Shown here: positions 51,449 through 59,015 of the stretch, one piece after another
Numbering within the stretch: the stretch's first letter is position 1
Layout of the letters: every line of letters starts with the position of its first letter
DNA from: Kitasatospora sp. CB01950
GTDB lineage: Bacteria; Actinomycetota; Actinomycetes; Streptomycetales; Streptomycetaceae
Reading direction: 5' to 3'
Assembly: GCF_001905465.1 (NCBI RefSeq)
Contig: NZ_LISX01000011.1
Coordinates: forward strand, 155,489 to 219,488
DNA length: 64,000 nucleotides
Program-made: the position numbers and the translations under genes
Notes under the pieces: generated by a model
Seen by the model: only the letters and a program-made list of their open reading frames with translations
Told to the model about the DNA's origin: nothing
The model's database searches: none

Positions 51449-53137
51449 GTGGCCGAACCGGGCGAACCGACGGACTGGGTGCGCTGCGAAGGCTGCGCCG
51501 GCCTGCTCTACGGCAGACGCTGGGCGCGCACCCTGCAGGTGTGCCCCGACTGCGGGCACCACGGGCGGCTCACCGCCCCGCAGCGGCTCACCCAACTCCT
51601 CGACCCGGGCACCGCCGAACTCCTCGGACCGGTGCCCGCCCTGCACGACCCGCTCGGCTTCGTCGACAGCCGCCCCTACCAGGACCGCCTCGACGAGGCC
51701 CGCGACCGCACCGGCCTGCACGACGCCGTGCTGTGCGCCGCCGGACAGATCGAGGGCCAGCCCTGCGTCACCGCCGTGATGGACTTCCGCTTCCTCGGCG
51801 GCAGCCTCGGCTGCGCCGTCGGCGCCCTCATCACGCACGCCGCCACCACCGCGCTCGACCGCCGCGTCCCGCTCGTCCTGGTCACCGCCAGCGGCGGCGC
51901 CCGCATGCAGGAAGGCGTGCTGTCGCTCATGCAGATGGCCAAGACCGCGCAGGCCATGGCCGAACTCGACGAAGCCGGCATCCTCACCGTCTCCGTCATC
52001 ACCGACCCCACCTACGGCGGCGTCGCCGCCTCCTTCGCCACCCTCGCCGACGTCATCCTCGCCGAACCCGGCGCCCGAATGGGCTTCGCCGGCCCCCGCG
52101 TCATCGAACAGACCACCGGCGAGAAACTCCCCGAAGGCTTCCAGACCGCCGAATTCCTGCTCGCCCACGGCATGGTGGACGACGTCGTGCCCCGGATCGG
52201 CCTGCGCCCCGTCCTCGGCCGCCTCCTCGGCCTGCGGCCCCCCGGCCCGACCGGGTCCGCCGCCGCACCCGACCCCGCCGCCATCCTGCGCGCCGTCGAC
52301 GAACTCGCCGACCGCGACCCCTGGCAGAACGTCCGCCTCGCCCGGCACCCCGAACGGCCCACCACCCTCGACTACATCCGCCGCCTCGTCGACGACTTCC
52401 AGGAACTGCACGGCGACCGGCTCACCGAGGACTGCCCCGCCATCGTCGCCGGCACCGGACGCCTGGCCGGCACCCCCGTCGTCCTGATCGGCCACGACAA
52501 GGGCGGACCCGACCTCGGCGAACGCCGCCGCCGCCGCTTCGGCATGGCCCAGCCCGCCGGCTACCGCAAGGCCAACCGGCTGATGCGCCTCGCCGCCAAA
52601 CTCGGCCTGCCCGTCGTCACCCTGATCGACACCCCCGGCGCCAACCCCGGACCCGAGGCCGAGACCGGCGGACAGGCCGCCGCCATCGCCGAGAACCTCC
52701 GCCTGATGGCCCGCCTCCCCGTCCCCATCGTCGCCGTACTGATCGGCGAGGGCGGCAGCGGCGGCGCCCTCGCCCTCGCCGTCGCCGACCGCGTCCTGGT
52801 CAGCGCCAACGGCATCTACTCGGTGATCAGCCCCGAAGGCTGCGCCGCCATCCTGTGGAAGGACCCGCAGGCCGCCCCCGCCGCCGCCGCCTCGCTGCGC
52901 ATGCACCCCGGCGACCTGCTCAGCCTCGGCGTCGTCGACGGCATCGTCCCCGAACCGCCCGAAGGAGCCCACCAGGACCACGCCGCCGCGGCCGACCTGC
53001 TGGAAGCCGCCGTCACCGAGGCCCTGCGCGAACTGATCCCCTGGGACCCGGACCGGCTGCGCGCCGCCCGCCGGGCCCGCTTCCACCGCTACGGCGCCGA
53101 CCAAGGCGCCGCTGCGGCAGATTGGAGCCAGCCATGA
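51449..53137 (+). CDS. Acetyl-CoA carboxylase carboxyltransferase, fused AccD-AccA
   Basis: A 562-residue protein from GTG 51449 with RBS AGAAGGGAGA. The N-terminus holds the AccD zinc finger (CEGC...CPDC, C-x2-C-x15-C-x2-C), then the beta domain with VTASGGARMQEGVLSLMQMAKT. From about residue 290 an AccA-type alpha domain follows (DPWQNVRLARHPERPTTLDYI, LTEDCPAIVAGTGRL, GMAQPAGYRKANRLM, DTPGANPGPEAE, IGEGGSGGALALAVADRV). It transfers carboxyl from biotin to acetyl-CoA, giving malonyl-CoA. It is unlike the AccB/PccB-type subunits usual in actinomycetes and sits just after the polyketide cyclase. Confidence 0.93.
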   Translation: MAEPGEPTDWVRCEGCAGLLYGRRWARTLQVCPDCGHHGRLTAPQRLTQLLDPGTAELLGPVPALHDPLGFVDSRPYQDRLDEARDRTGLHDAVLCAAGQIEGQPCVTAVMDFRFLGGSLGCAVGALITHAATTALDRRVPLVLVTASGGARMQEGVLSLMQMAKTAQAMAELDEAGILTVSVITDPTYGGVAASFATLADVILAEPGARMGFAGPRVIEQTTGEKLPEGFQTAEFLLAHGMVDDVVPRIGLRPVLGRLLGLRPPGPTGSAAAPDPAAILRAVDELADRDPWQNVRLARHPERPTTLDYIRRLVDDFQELHGDRLTEDCPAIVAGTGRLAGTPVVLIGHDKGGPDLGERRRRRFGMAQPAGYRKANRLMRLAAKLGLPVVTLIDTPGANPGPEAETGGQAAAIAENLRLMARLPVPIVAVLIGEGGSGGALALAVADRVLVSANGIYSVISPEGCAAILWKDPQAAPAAAASLRMHPGDLLSLGVVDGIVPEPPEGAHQDHAAAADLLEAAVTEALRELIPWDPDRLRAARRARFHRYGADQGAAAADWSQP

Positions 53138-53640
53138 CCGTCGAGGTGAAAGACCAGCCGTCCCACGGACGGATCGCCCTCACCGGTGACGGCTCCGGCG
53201 GCCCCGAGCCCGGCGCGGACCTCGCCGAACTGTGCCGCAGCATCGCCGAACTCGCCCGCACCAGCAGCCGCCCGCCCCGCCGGATCCGACTCGAACACCT
53301 CGGCACCGCCGTCGAGGTCGAATGGGACGGGGACGGCGCTCCGGCCGCACCCGGGACGGAGGGCCGGTCGCCCGCCGCCGCACCGGAACCGCAGGACGGC
53401 CACCACCACGTGTGCGCCCCGATGATCGGCACCTTCTACCACGCGCCCGAACCGGGCGCGCCGCCGTTCGTCAAGGTCGGCGACAACATCACCCCCGGCC
53501 AGCCGATCGGCCTGCTCGAAGTGATGAAGATGATGAGCCCCGTCGAGGCCGACACCGCCGGCCGGGTGGTGGAGATCCTCGTCGCCGACGGCACCGCCGT
53601 GGAGTTCCAGCAGCGGCTGATCGCCGTCGAACCGGCCTAG
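53134..53640 (+). CDS. Biotin carboxyl carrier protein (AccB) of acetyl-CoA carboxylase
   Basis: A 168-residue protein from ATG 53134, overlapping the fused carboxyltransferase stop (ATGA). The N-terminal helix (LAELCRSIAELARTSSRPPRRI) and Pro/Ala linker lead to the biotinyl domain (APMIGTFYHAPEPGAPPFVKVG) with Lys132 in EVMKMMSP. The APMxGTxYxxP... and EVMKMM patterns are those of AccB. It carries CO2 from AccC to the transferase. Confidence 0.93.
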   Translation: MTVEVKDQPSHGRIALTGDGSGGPEPGADLAELCRSIAELARTSSRPPRRIRLEHLGTAVEVEWDGDGAPAAPGTEGRSPAAAPEPQDGHHHVCAPMIGTFYHAPEPGAPPFVKVGDNITPGQPIGLLEVMKMMSPVEADTAGRVVEILVADGTAVEFQQRLIAVEPA

Positions 53641-53649
53641 GAGGACGGC

Positions 53650-55005
53650 GTGTTCACCACCGTGCTGATCGCCAACCGCGGCGAGATCGCCCTGCGGATC
53701 GCCCGCACCTGCCGCGAGATGGGCATCCGCACCGTCGCCGTGCACTCCACCGCCGACCGGGACTCGGCGGTGGTCCGCTTCGCCGACCGCGCCGTCCACC
53801 TCGGCCCGGCCGCGTCCAGAGCCAGCTACCTGCACATCCCGTCCATCGTCGAAGCCGCCCGGCTCACCGGCGCCCAGGCCGTCCACCCCGGCTACGGATT
53901 CCTCTCCGAGGACCCCGACTTCGCCGAGATCTGCGAAGCCAACGGCCTCACCTTCATCGGCCCGCCCCCGCAGGTCATCGAACAACTCGGCGACAAGTCC
54001 GTGGCCCGCCGGCTGATGGCCGAAGCCGGACTGCCCGTCCTGCCCGGCTCCACCGGCGCCGTCCGCAGCCCCGCCGAAGCCCGCGAGATCGCCGCCCGCA
54101 CCGGCTACCCCGTCATCCTCAAGGCCATCGCCGGCGGCGGCGGACGCGGCATGGCCGTGGTCCGCGACGCCGCCGACCTGGCCACCGCCTTCCAGGAGAC
54201 CCGCGCCCACGCCCGCGCCGTCTTCGGCGACGACCGGCTCTACCTCGAACGCTACGTCGACAGCGCCCGGCACATCGAGGTCCAGGTGCTCTGCGACCAC
54301 CACGGCAACGCCATCCACCTGGGCGAACGCGACTGCTCCGTGCAACGCCGCCACCAGAAGCTGATCGAGGAATCGCCCGCACCCAACCTGCCCGACCCGC
54401 TGCGCCGCGAGATCTGCGCCGCCGCCGTCCGCGGCGCCCTCGCCGTCGGCTACGTCGGCGCCGCCACCTTCGAGTTCGTACTCGGCCCCGACGGCTCCTT
54501 CCACCTGATGGAGGTCAACTGCCGCCTCCAGGTCGAACACCCCGTCACCGAGATGGTCACCGGCATCGATCTCGTCCGCGAACAGCTCACCATCGCCGCC
54601 GGCGAACCCCTGACCCACCGCCAGGACACCGTCGCACCGCGCGGCGCGGCCGTCGAAGCCCGGGTCAACGCCGAGGACCCCGACCGCGGCTTCCTGCCCA
54701 CCCCCGGACTGCTCACCGAATTCGTCCCGCCCGGCGGCCCGTTCGTCCGGGTCGACACCCACGCCTACCCCGGCTGGCCGATCGGCCCCGACTACGACTC
54801 GCTGCTCGCCAAGACCATCGCCTGGGCGCCCGACCGCGAACAGGCCGTCGCCCGCCTCGACCGCGCCCTCGCCGAGTTCCGCATCGACGGCCCCGGTGTC
54901 CGCACCACCACCGACTACCTGCGCCGCACCCTCGCCGACCCGCGCTTCCGGGCCGGCCGGCACACCACCGCGCTGGTCGCCGAGATGGCGGCGGAGGCGG
55001 TGTAG
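53650..55005 (+). CDS. Biotin carboxylase (AccC) of acetyl-CoA carboxylase
   Basis: A 451-residue protein from GTG 53650 with RBS AGGAGG (53640-53645), 9 nt after AccB. ATP-grasp motifs KAIAGGGGRGMAVV, ERDCSVQRRHQKLIEE and MEVNCRLQVEHPVTEMV are complete, while no biotinyl domain is attached, as in free-standing AccC. With AccB and AccDA it makes a complete acetyl-CoA carboxylase. A terminator follows. Confidence 0.94.
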   Translation: MFTTVLIANRGEIALRIARTCREMGIRTVAVHSTADRDSAVVRFADRAVHLGPAASRASYLHIPSIVEAARLTGAQAVHPGYGFLSEDPDFAEICEANGLTFIGPPPQVIEQLGDKSVARRLMAEAGLPVLPGSTGAVRSPAEAREIAARTGYPVILKAIAGGGGRGMAVVRDAADLATAFQETRAHARAVFGDDRLYLERYVDSARHIEVQVLCDHHGNAIHLGERDCSVQRRHQKLIEESPAPNLPDPLRREICAAAVRGALAVGYVGAATFEFVLGPDGSFHLMEVNCRLQVEHPVTEMVTGIDLVREQLTIAAGEPLTHRQDTVAPRGAAVEARVNAEDPDRGFLPTPGLLTEFVPPGGPFVRVDTHAYPGWPIGPDYDSLLAKTIAWAPDREQAVARLDRALAEFRIDGPGVRTTTDYLRRTLADPRFRAGRHTTALVAEMAAEAV

Positions 55006-55042
55006 CGCTCCCGCGTACTCGCGCTCCCGCGCACTCGCGCAA

Positions 55043-55081
55043 CGGAGAAGCCGTCCGGACGATCTCCGGACGGCTTCTCCG
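55043..55081. terminator. Terminator between the whiE-ACC operon and the O-methyltransferase
   Basis: CGGAGAAGCCGTCCGGA (55043-55059) pairs perfectly with TCCGGACGGCTTCTCCG (55065-55081), loop of 5 nt. The two flanking genes are convergent, so it may serve both. Confidence 0.85.
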
Positions 55082-55100
55082 TCGGCACCGGTCAGGGGCC

Positions 55101-56219
55101 TCAGGGGACGGTGCAGGTGAAGGCGTGCAGGTACGCGTTGACCGGGGCCACCGACCGCAGCAGCAGGCCGGACTCCTCGATCAGCGCCGTCAGACTGCCC
55201 AGCGTGTGCTTGGCGCCGCCGACGTTCAGCAGCAGGAGCAGGTCCATCGCAGTGGTGAAACGCATCGACGGGGAGTCGTCCACCAGGTTCTCCACGATCA
55301 CCACCCGGGCCCCCGGACGGGCCACCTGACGCAGATTGCGCAACGTGCGGCGGGTGGACTCGTCGTCCCACTCCAGGATGTTCTTCACCAGGTACAGATC
55401 GGCCTGCACCGGGATCGCGACCCGGCAGTCGCCCGGCACCAGCCGGGCCCGCTCCGCCAGCGCACCGCCCGGCAGCAGCCGCGGATCGGCGTGCTCGACC
55501 ACCTTCGGCAGATCCAGCAGCGTGCCGTGCAGCGCCGGATGACGCTCCATCAACGCCGCCAGCGCCTGCCCCTGGCCGCCGCCGATGTCGGCCGCCGTGG
55601 CGATGCCCGCCAGATCCAGGAAATCCGCCAGGTCCTGCGCGGACTGCCGGCTGGACTGCGTCATCGCCCGGTTGAACAGCGCCGCCGACTGCGGCGCGTC
55701 GTCGTGCAGGTACTGGAAGAACTCCTTGCCGAAGGCATCGGCGAACACGCTGCGCCCGGTGCGCACCGCGTCGTCCAGCCGCGACCAGGACTGCCACGTC
55801 CACGGCTCGGTGCACCACAGCGCGATGTCGCGCAGGCTGCCCGGCTCCTCGGCGCGCAGCAGCCGCGACAGCGGGGTGTGGCGGTAGCGGCCGTCGGCGG
55901 CCCGGTCGAACACCTGGTAGCAGACCAGGGCCCGCAGCAGCCGCTCCAACGGGCCGGCTTCGACGCCCAGCCGGGACGCCAACTCCTCGGCGGTGGCGGG
56001 CTGTTCGTCCAGCGCGTCGGCCAGCCCCAGACTGGCGGCGGCGCGCACCGCGCCCGCGCAGGCGGCGCCGAAGACCAGCTCGCGCAGCACCATCGCGGGC
56101 GGCACACCGGCGGCTTCGGCTGCCTCGGTCGCCTCCTCTGCTGCGGTGGCCGCGGCGATGGGTGAGGTGGCGGCGGGGGTGGGGGACGACGGGACGGGTC
56201 GGGTCGGGGCGGAGGTCAT
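55101..56219 (-). CDS. SAM-dependent O-methyltransferase
   Basis: A 372-residue methyltransferase from ATG 56219. A long Ala/Thr/Pro-rich N-terminus (1-40) precedes a helical dimerisation domain (LVFGAACAGAVRAAASLGLADAL) and the catalytic domain with ATAADIGGGQGQALAALM (SAM motif I), LDLPKVVEHA and VIVENLVDD. It is of the hydroxyneurosporene/TcmO/DnrK class that methylates aromatic polyketide hydroxyls. Its place at the end of the whiE-like cluster suggests a pigment tailoring step (inference). Confidence 0.9.
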   Translation of the reverse strand: MTSAPTRPVPSSPTPAATSPIAAATAAEEATEAAEAAGVPPAMVLRELVFGAACAGAVRAAASLGLADALDEQPATAEELASRLGVEAGPLERLLRALVCYQVFDRAADGRYRHTPLSRLLRAEEPGSLRDIALWCTEPWTWQSWSRLDDAVRTGRSVFADAFGKEFFQYLHDDAPQSAALFNRAMTQSSRQSAQDLADFLDLAGIATAADIGGGQGQALAALMERHPALHGTLLDLPKVVEHADPRLLPGGALAERARLVPGDCRVAIPVQADLYLVKNILEWDDESTRRTLRNLRQVARPGARVVIVENLVDDSPSMRFTTAMDLLLLLNVGGAKHTLGSLTALIEESGLLLRSVAPVNAYLHAFTCTVP

Positions 56220-56264
56220 GGGCGCGGCGGCCTTTCGTCGGGGCTGGAGGGCTCGGATGGCCGG

Positions 56265-57500
56265 TCAGCAGTGGCCGGCGGGCTGGGAGGTGCGGCAGGC
56301 GTTGTTCGTGAAGGAGCTCCCGGTGTCCTGGTCGAGGTCGGCGATGTCGGCGGGCTGGTTGTCGCTCAGCATGTTGCCGGTGATCACCGCGCGGGCGTTC
56401 GGCGCGCCCACCACGCTCGGGTACAGCACGATGCCGCCCGACATCGGCGAGGTGCCGGAGTGGTCGGCGACCTGGTTGTCGGAGACCACGACGTCCTCGG
56501 TGCCGGTCAGCAGGATGCCGGTGCCCTGGACCGCGTCCAGGCGCGGATTGGGTGCGCAGTAACGGTTGTTGGCGCGCACCACGTTGTCGGAGACGGTCAG
56601 CGAACCGGCCCGCGGCACCCCGTCGTCGCCGACCACGAAGATGCCGCCGCAGTTGCCGTACGCCAGGTTGCCGATCGCCGTCAGGTCACGTACCCGGCGC
56701 AGCTGCAGGCCGATCCGATTGTCGGTCAGTCGGTTTCCCGCCACCTGGGTGCCGCGGGTCTCCAGCGCACCGCCCTTGCGGTCGAACCAGTTGGCGACGA
56801 AGATCCCCGCCTGCCCGTTGTCCCGAGCCTCGTTGTCGGTCAGCACCGTACGGGTCGACATCTCGACGCTGATGCCCTGCAGGCCGTTGTCGTGCGAGGA
56901 CACCTCATGGACCGTCAACCGGTCGGTGACGGCCGCGGCGATCCCGCTCTTCGGGAAACCCGCCACCGCCAGCGACTCCACCACCGCACCGGACACCGGC
57001 CGCACCGGCATCCCGCGGTCGTCCGCCACCCCCGTCACGCACAGCCCGTTGCCGGCCGCGGCGCACGCGCTGCGGTCCGCCGGGTCGGGCACCAGCACGG
57101 TGCGGTTGCCCTGCCCGCGCAGCGTCACGCCGTCGGTGGCGAGGGTGACGCTGCCCGGGAAGGTGCCCGCGGCCAGCTCCACCACGTCGCCCGGGCGGGC
57201 CGCGTCCACGGCGGCCTGCACGGAGGCGCCGGGCGCGAGGTGGTGCACGTTCGGGCGACCGGCGCTGCCGGGTGCGGCCGGACCGGGCACGGCTGCACCG
57301 GGTGCGGCTGCTGCGCCGGGCACGGTTGTGCCGGGCACGGCTGCGCCCGGAGCGTGGCCGGGGGCGAGCAAGGGGGACTTGTCGACGGTGAACGGGGCGG
57401 GCGTCGTGGCGCCCAGCAGGGCGGGCACGGTGGCCGCGGTGGCGAACAGAACGGCGGCGAGGCGGATGCGCGGACGCGCCGGGGCGAAGAGAGAAGTCAT
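56265..57500 (-). CDS. Secreted right-handed beta-helix protein
   Basis: A 411-residue precursor from ATG 57500. Residues 1-31 are a signal peptide. A low-complexity linker with PGAAVPG-like repeats spans about 47-82. From about 90 on comes a parallel beta-helix with repeated N-x-I/V turns (VTLRGQGNRTVLVPDP, LTDNEARDNGQAGIFV, VAGNRLTDNRIGLQLRRV). Such proteins bind or cleave polysaccharides; no catalytic residues could be assigned. It lies just downstream of the O-methyltransferase start, 45 nt upstream, same strand. Confidence 0.82.
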   Translation of the reverse strand: MTSLFAPARPRIRLAAVLFATAATVPALLGATTPAPFTVDKSPLLAPGHAPGAAVPGTTVPGAAAAPGAAVPGPAAPGSAGRPNVHHLAPGASVQAAVDAARPGDVVELAAGTFPGSVTLATDGVTLRGQGNRTVLVPDPADRSACAAAGNGLCVTGVADDRGMPVRPVSGAVVESLAVAGFPKSGIAAAVTDRLTVHEVSSHDNGLQGISVEMSTRTVLTDNEARDNGQAGIFVANWFDRKGGALETRGTQVAGNRLTDNRIGLQLRRVRDLTAIGNLAYGNCGGIFVVGDDGVPRAGSLTVSDNVVRANNRYCAPNPRLDAVQGTGILLTGTEDVVVSDNQVADHSGTSPMSGGIVLYPSVVGAPNARAVITGNMLSDNQPADIADLDQDTGSSFTNNACRTSQPAGHC

Positions 57501-57727
57501 CTGGGGAAGCCGGCTTCCAGGGGTCGCGGTCGCGGACGGCCTTGGCGCGCGCCCGCCGCCTCGACGCTATGGTCGCGCCCCGCCCGCGGCCAGCCGGGTT
57601 CGGTCGCAAGAGTTGCCCACGCCGCCGACCGGGTGGCCCGACGCGCCCAGACCCCCGGTACACCCGATCGGGGGGCACACCGGCCGGGCACCGGGCCCGC
57701 CCAGGCCCACCGAACCACTATGGACCC

Positions 57728-58015
57728 ATGAACATGCAAAGTGGACGAATCGCCGAACACACCGACCCAGCCCCCGACGACCTGCGCCCCACCGGCGTCG
57801 GCCGCACCGACCTGTTCCCCGCCGAACCGCACTCCGCCGACCACTACCGCACCGAGCGGCAACGCAGCGAGGAGTACCGGCTCGACGAGGAACTCGCCGC
57901 CCGACAGGCCGCCGTGGACGTCGGCCCCGAGACCGAAGCGGAGACCGCGAGCTGGCCGGACGCCGAGGACCCCGCCTGGGACTACGACGACGTCATCCTC
58001 CGGTCGGTCAACTGA
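57728..58015 (+). CDS. Small acidic hypothetical protein, 95 aa
   Basis: From ATG 57728. Acidic and hydrophilic, with TDPAPDDLRPTGVGRTDLFP, a charged helix (YRTERQRSEEYRLDEELAARQAA) and a Trp/Asp-rich end. Without a membrane helix or known motif; loosely like the DUF5709-type disordered proteins of actinobacteria, but not clearly so. Its TGA lies inside the left arm of a strong terminator. Confidence 0.6.
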   Translation: MNMQSGRIAEHTDPAPDDLRPTGVGRTDLFPAEPHSADHYRTERQRSEEYRLDEELAARQAAVDVGPETEAETASWPDAEDPAWDYDDVILRSVN

Positions 58016-58089
58016 GTGCCCCTCAGCACGCGGTGCCCGCCGCTCGGCCACGGTCGAACGGCGGGCACCGCGCGCTGAGGGGCACTCAG
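58012..58089. terminator. Strong bidirectional terminator (two nested perfect stems)
   Basis: CTGAGTGCCCCTCAGC (58012-58027) pairs with GCTGAGGGGCACTCAG (58074-58089), and CGGTGCCCGCCG (58031-58042) with CGGCGGGCACCG (58059-58070). Both stems are perfect and stacked. It includes the stop codon of the upstream + gene and ends 11 nt before the convergent lipoprotein stop. Confidence 0.88.
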
Positions 58090-58100
58090 CTCCGCGGACG

Positions 58101-58799
58101 TCAGTAGCGCTGGGCCTTCACCACCACCGGCACCAGCGTGGTGTCCGAGCTCTTCGTCGAGAACACCACCGGGTTCTCGGTCGCGCCCGCCGCCAGGTTC
58201 TCCACGCCCACCACCGCCGAGTCCACGGTCTGCCCCGAGCCGTCGGTGAAGTCCACCTGGATCGCGTACGAGGCGGTCGCCCCAGTGCTGTTGCGGACCG
58301 TCACCTTCGCCGCGGTCAGACCGCCGGTCACCTGCGTCGGCACCCCCGTCAGCGTCACGTCGCCCAACGCGTTGCCCGCGTCCGGGACGCCCGCCAGCAC
58401 CTGGGTCGCCTTCTCCCGGCCCGCCGCCAGCTGGGCGTTGGCCGAGGACTCGAACGCCGCCGCCTGCCGCGACGCCGACGCCTGCGCCGACGAGACCGAC
58501 GCCAACGCCGAGGAGTGCACCGAGGCGAGCGGCGACGCCGGCTCGCCCGAGAAGTTCTCCGCCCCCACCGTGAACGTCGACATCGCCGCCTGGGTCGGGT
58601 TCTCGCCCGAGGTGCCGCCGCAGGACGCCATCACCGCGATCCCGGTCGTCGCCGCGCCCAGCGCCAGCGCCAGCCGCACCCCGCGGCGGGCCGGCCGACC
58701 GGGCCGGACCGGCCGGACCGGCGGGCCGACCCGGCCCTGGCGCAGCAGCGGCCCGCGGGGCGCGCCGGTGGGGGAACTGTTCTGGTCCGCGTCTCGCAT
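58101..58799 (-). CDS. Putative lipoprotein of unknown function
   Basis: A 232-residue protein from ATG 58799. Residues 1-42 are basic and Pro-rich (twin-Arg-like RR pairs), then a hydrophobic helix ending in the lipobox VMASC-GG at residues about 56-60. The mature part begins with an Ala/Ser-rich helix and ends in a beta sandwich (AKVTVRNSTGATASYAIQVDF) of FxLYD type. It is expected to be anchored at the outer face of the membrane. Confidence 0.78.
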   Translation of the reverse strand: MRDADQNSSPTGAPRGPLLRQGRVGPPVRPVRPGRPARRGVRLALALGAATTGIAVMASCGGTSGENPTQAAMSTFTVGAENFSGEPASPLASVHSSALASVSSAQASASRQAAAFESSANAQLAAGREKATQVLAGVPDAGNALGDVTLTGVPTQVTGGLTAAKVTVRNSTGATASYAIQVDFTDGSGQTVDSAVVGVENLAAGATENPVVFSTKSSDTTLVPVVVKAQRY

Positions 58800-59015
58800 C
58801 GCGCTGCACCCTTTCGCTCAGGACCGCGCCGGCCACTGTGCGCCGCGGTCGATCGGGCGAGCCGTCGGCCCGCGCCAGGACGTGCGGAACCGACGCTCCG
58901 CCCACCGTCCCCATCGTCGGAGCGCGCCAACCCCCGGAGCCAGCGGCGCTGCGCCATTGGGAGGAGTCCGACGGGCCGTCAGATCGACGGCCCGGGCGAC
59001 GGATACGTATGGCGG

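Noticed and set aside
44341..55005. Antibiotic type II PKS rather than spore pigment
   Set aside because: SchA/CurD and cupin genes with the exact whiE order point to spore pigment; no resistance exporter, glycosyltransferase or SARP regulator lies within the cluster.
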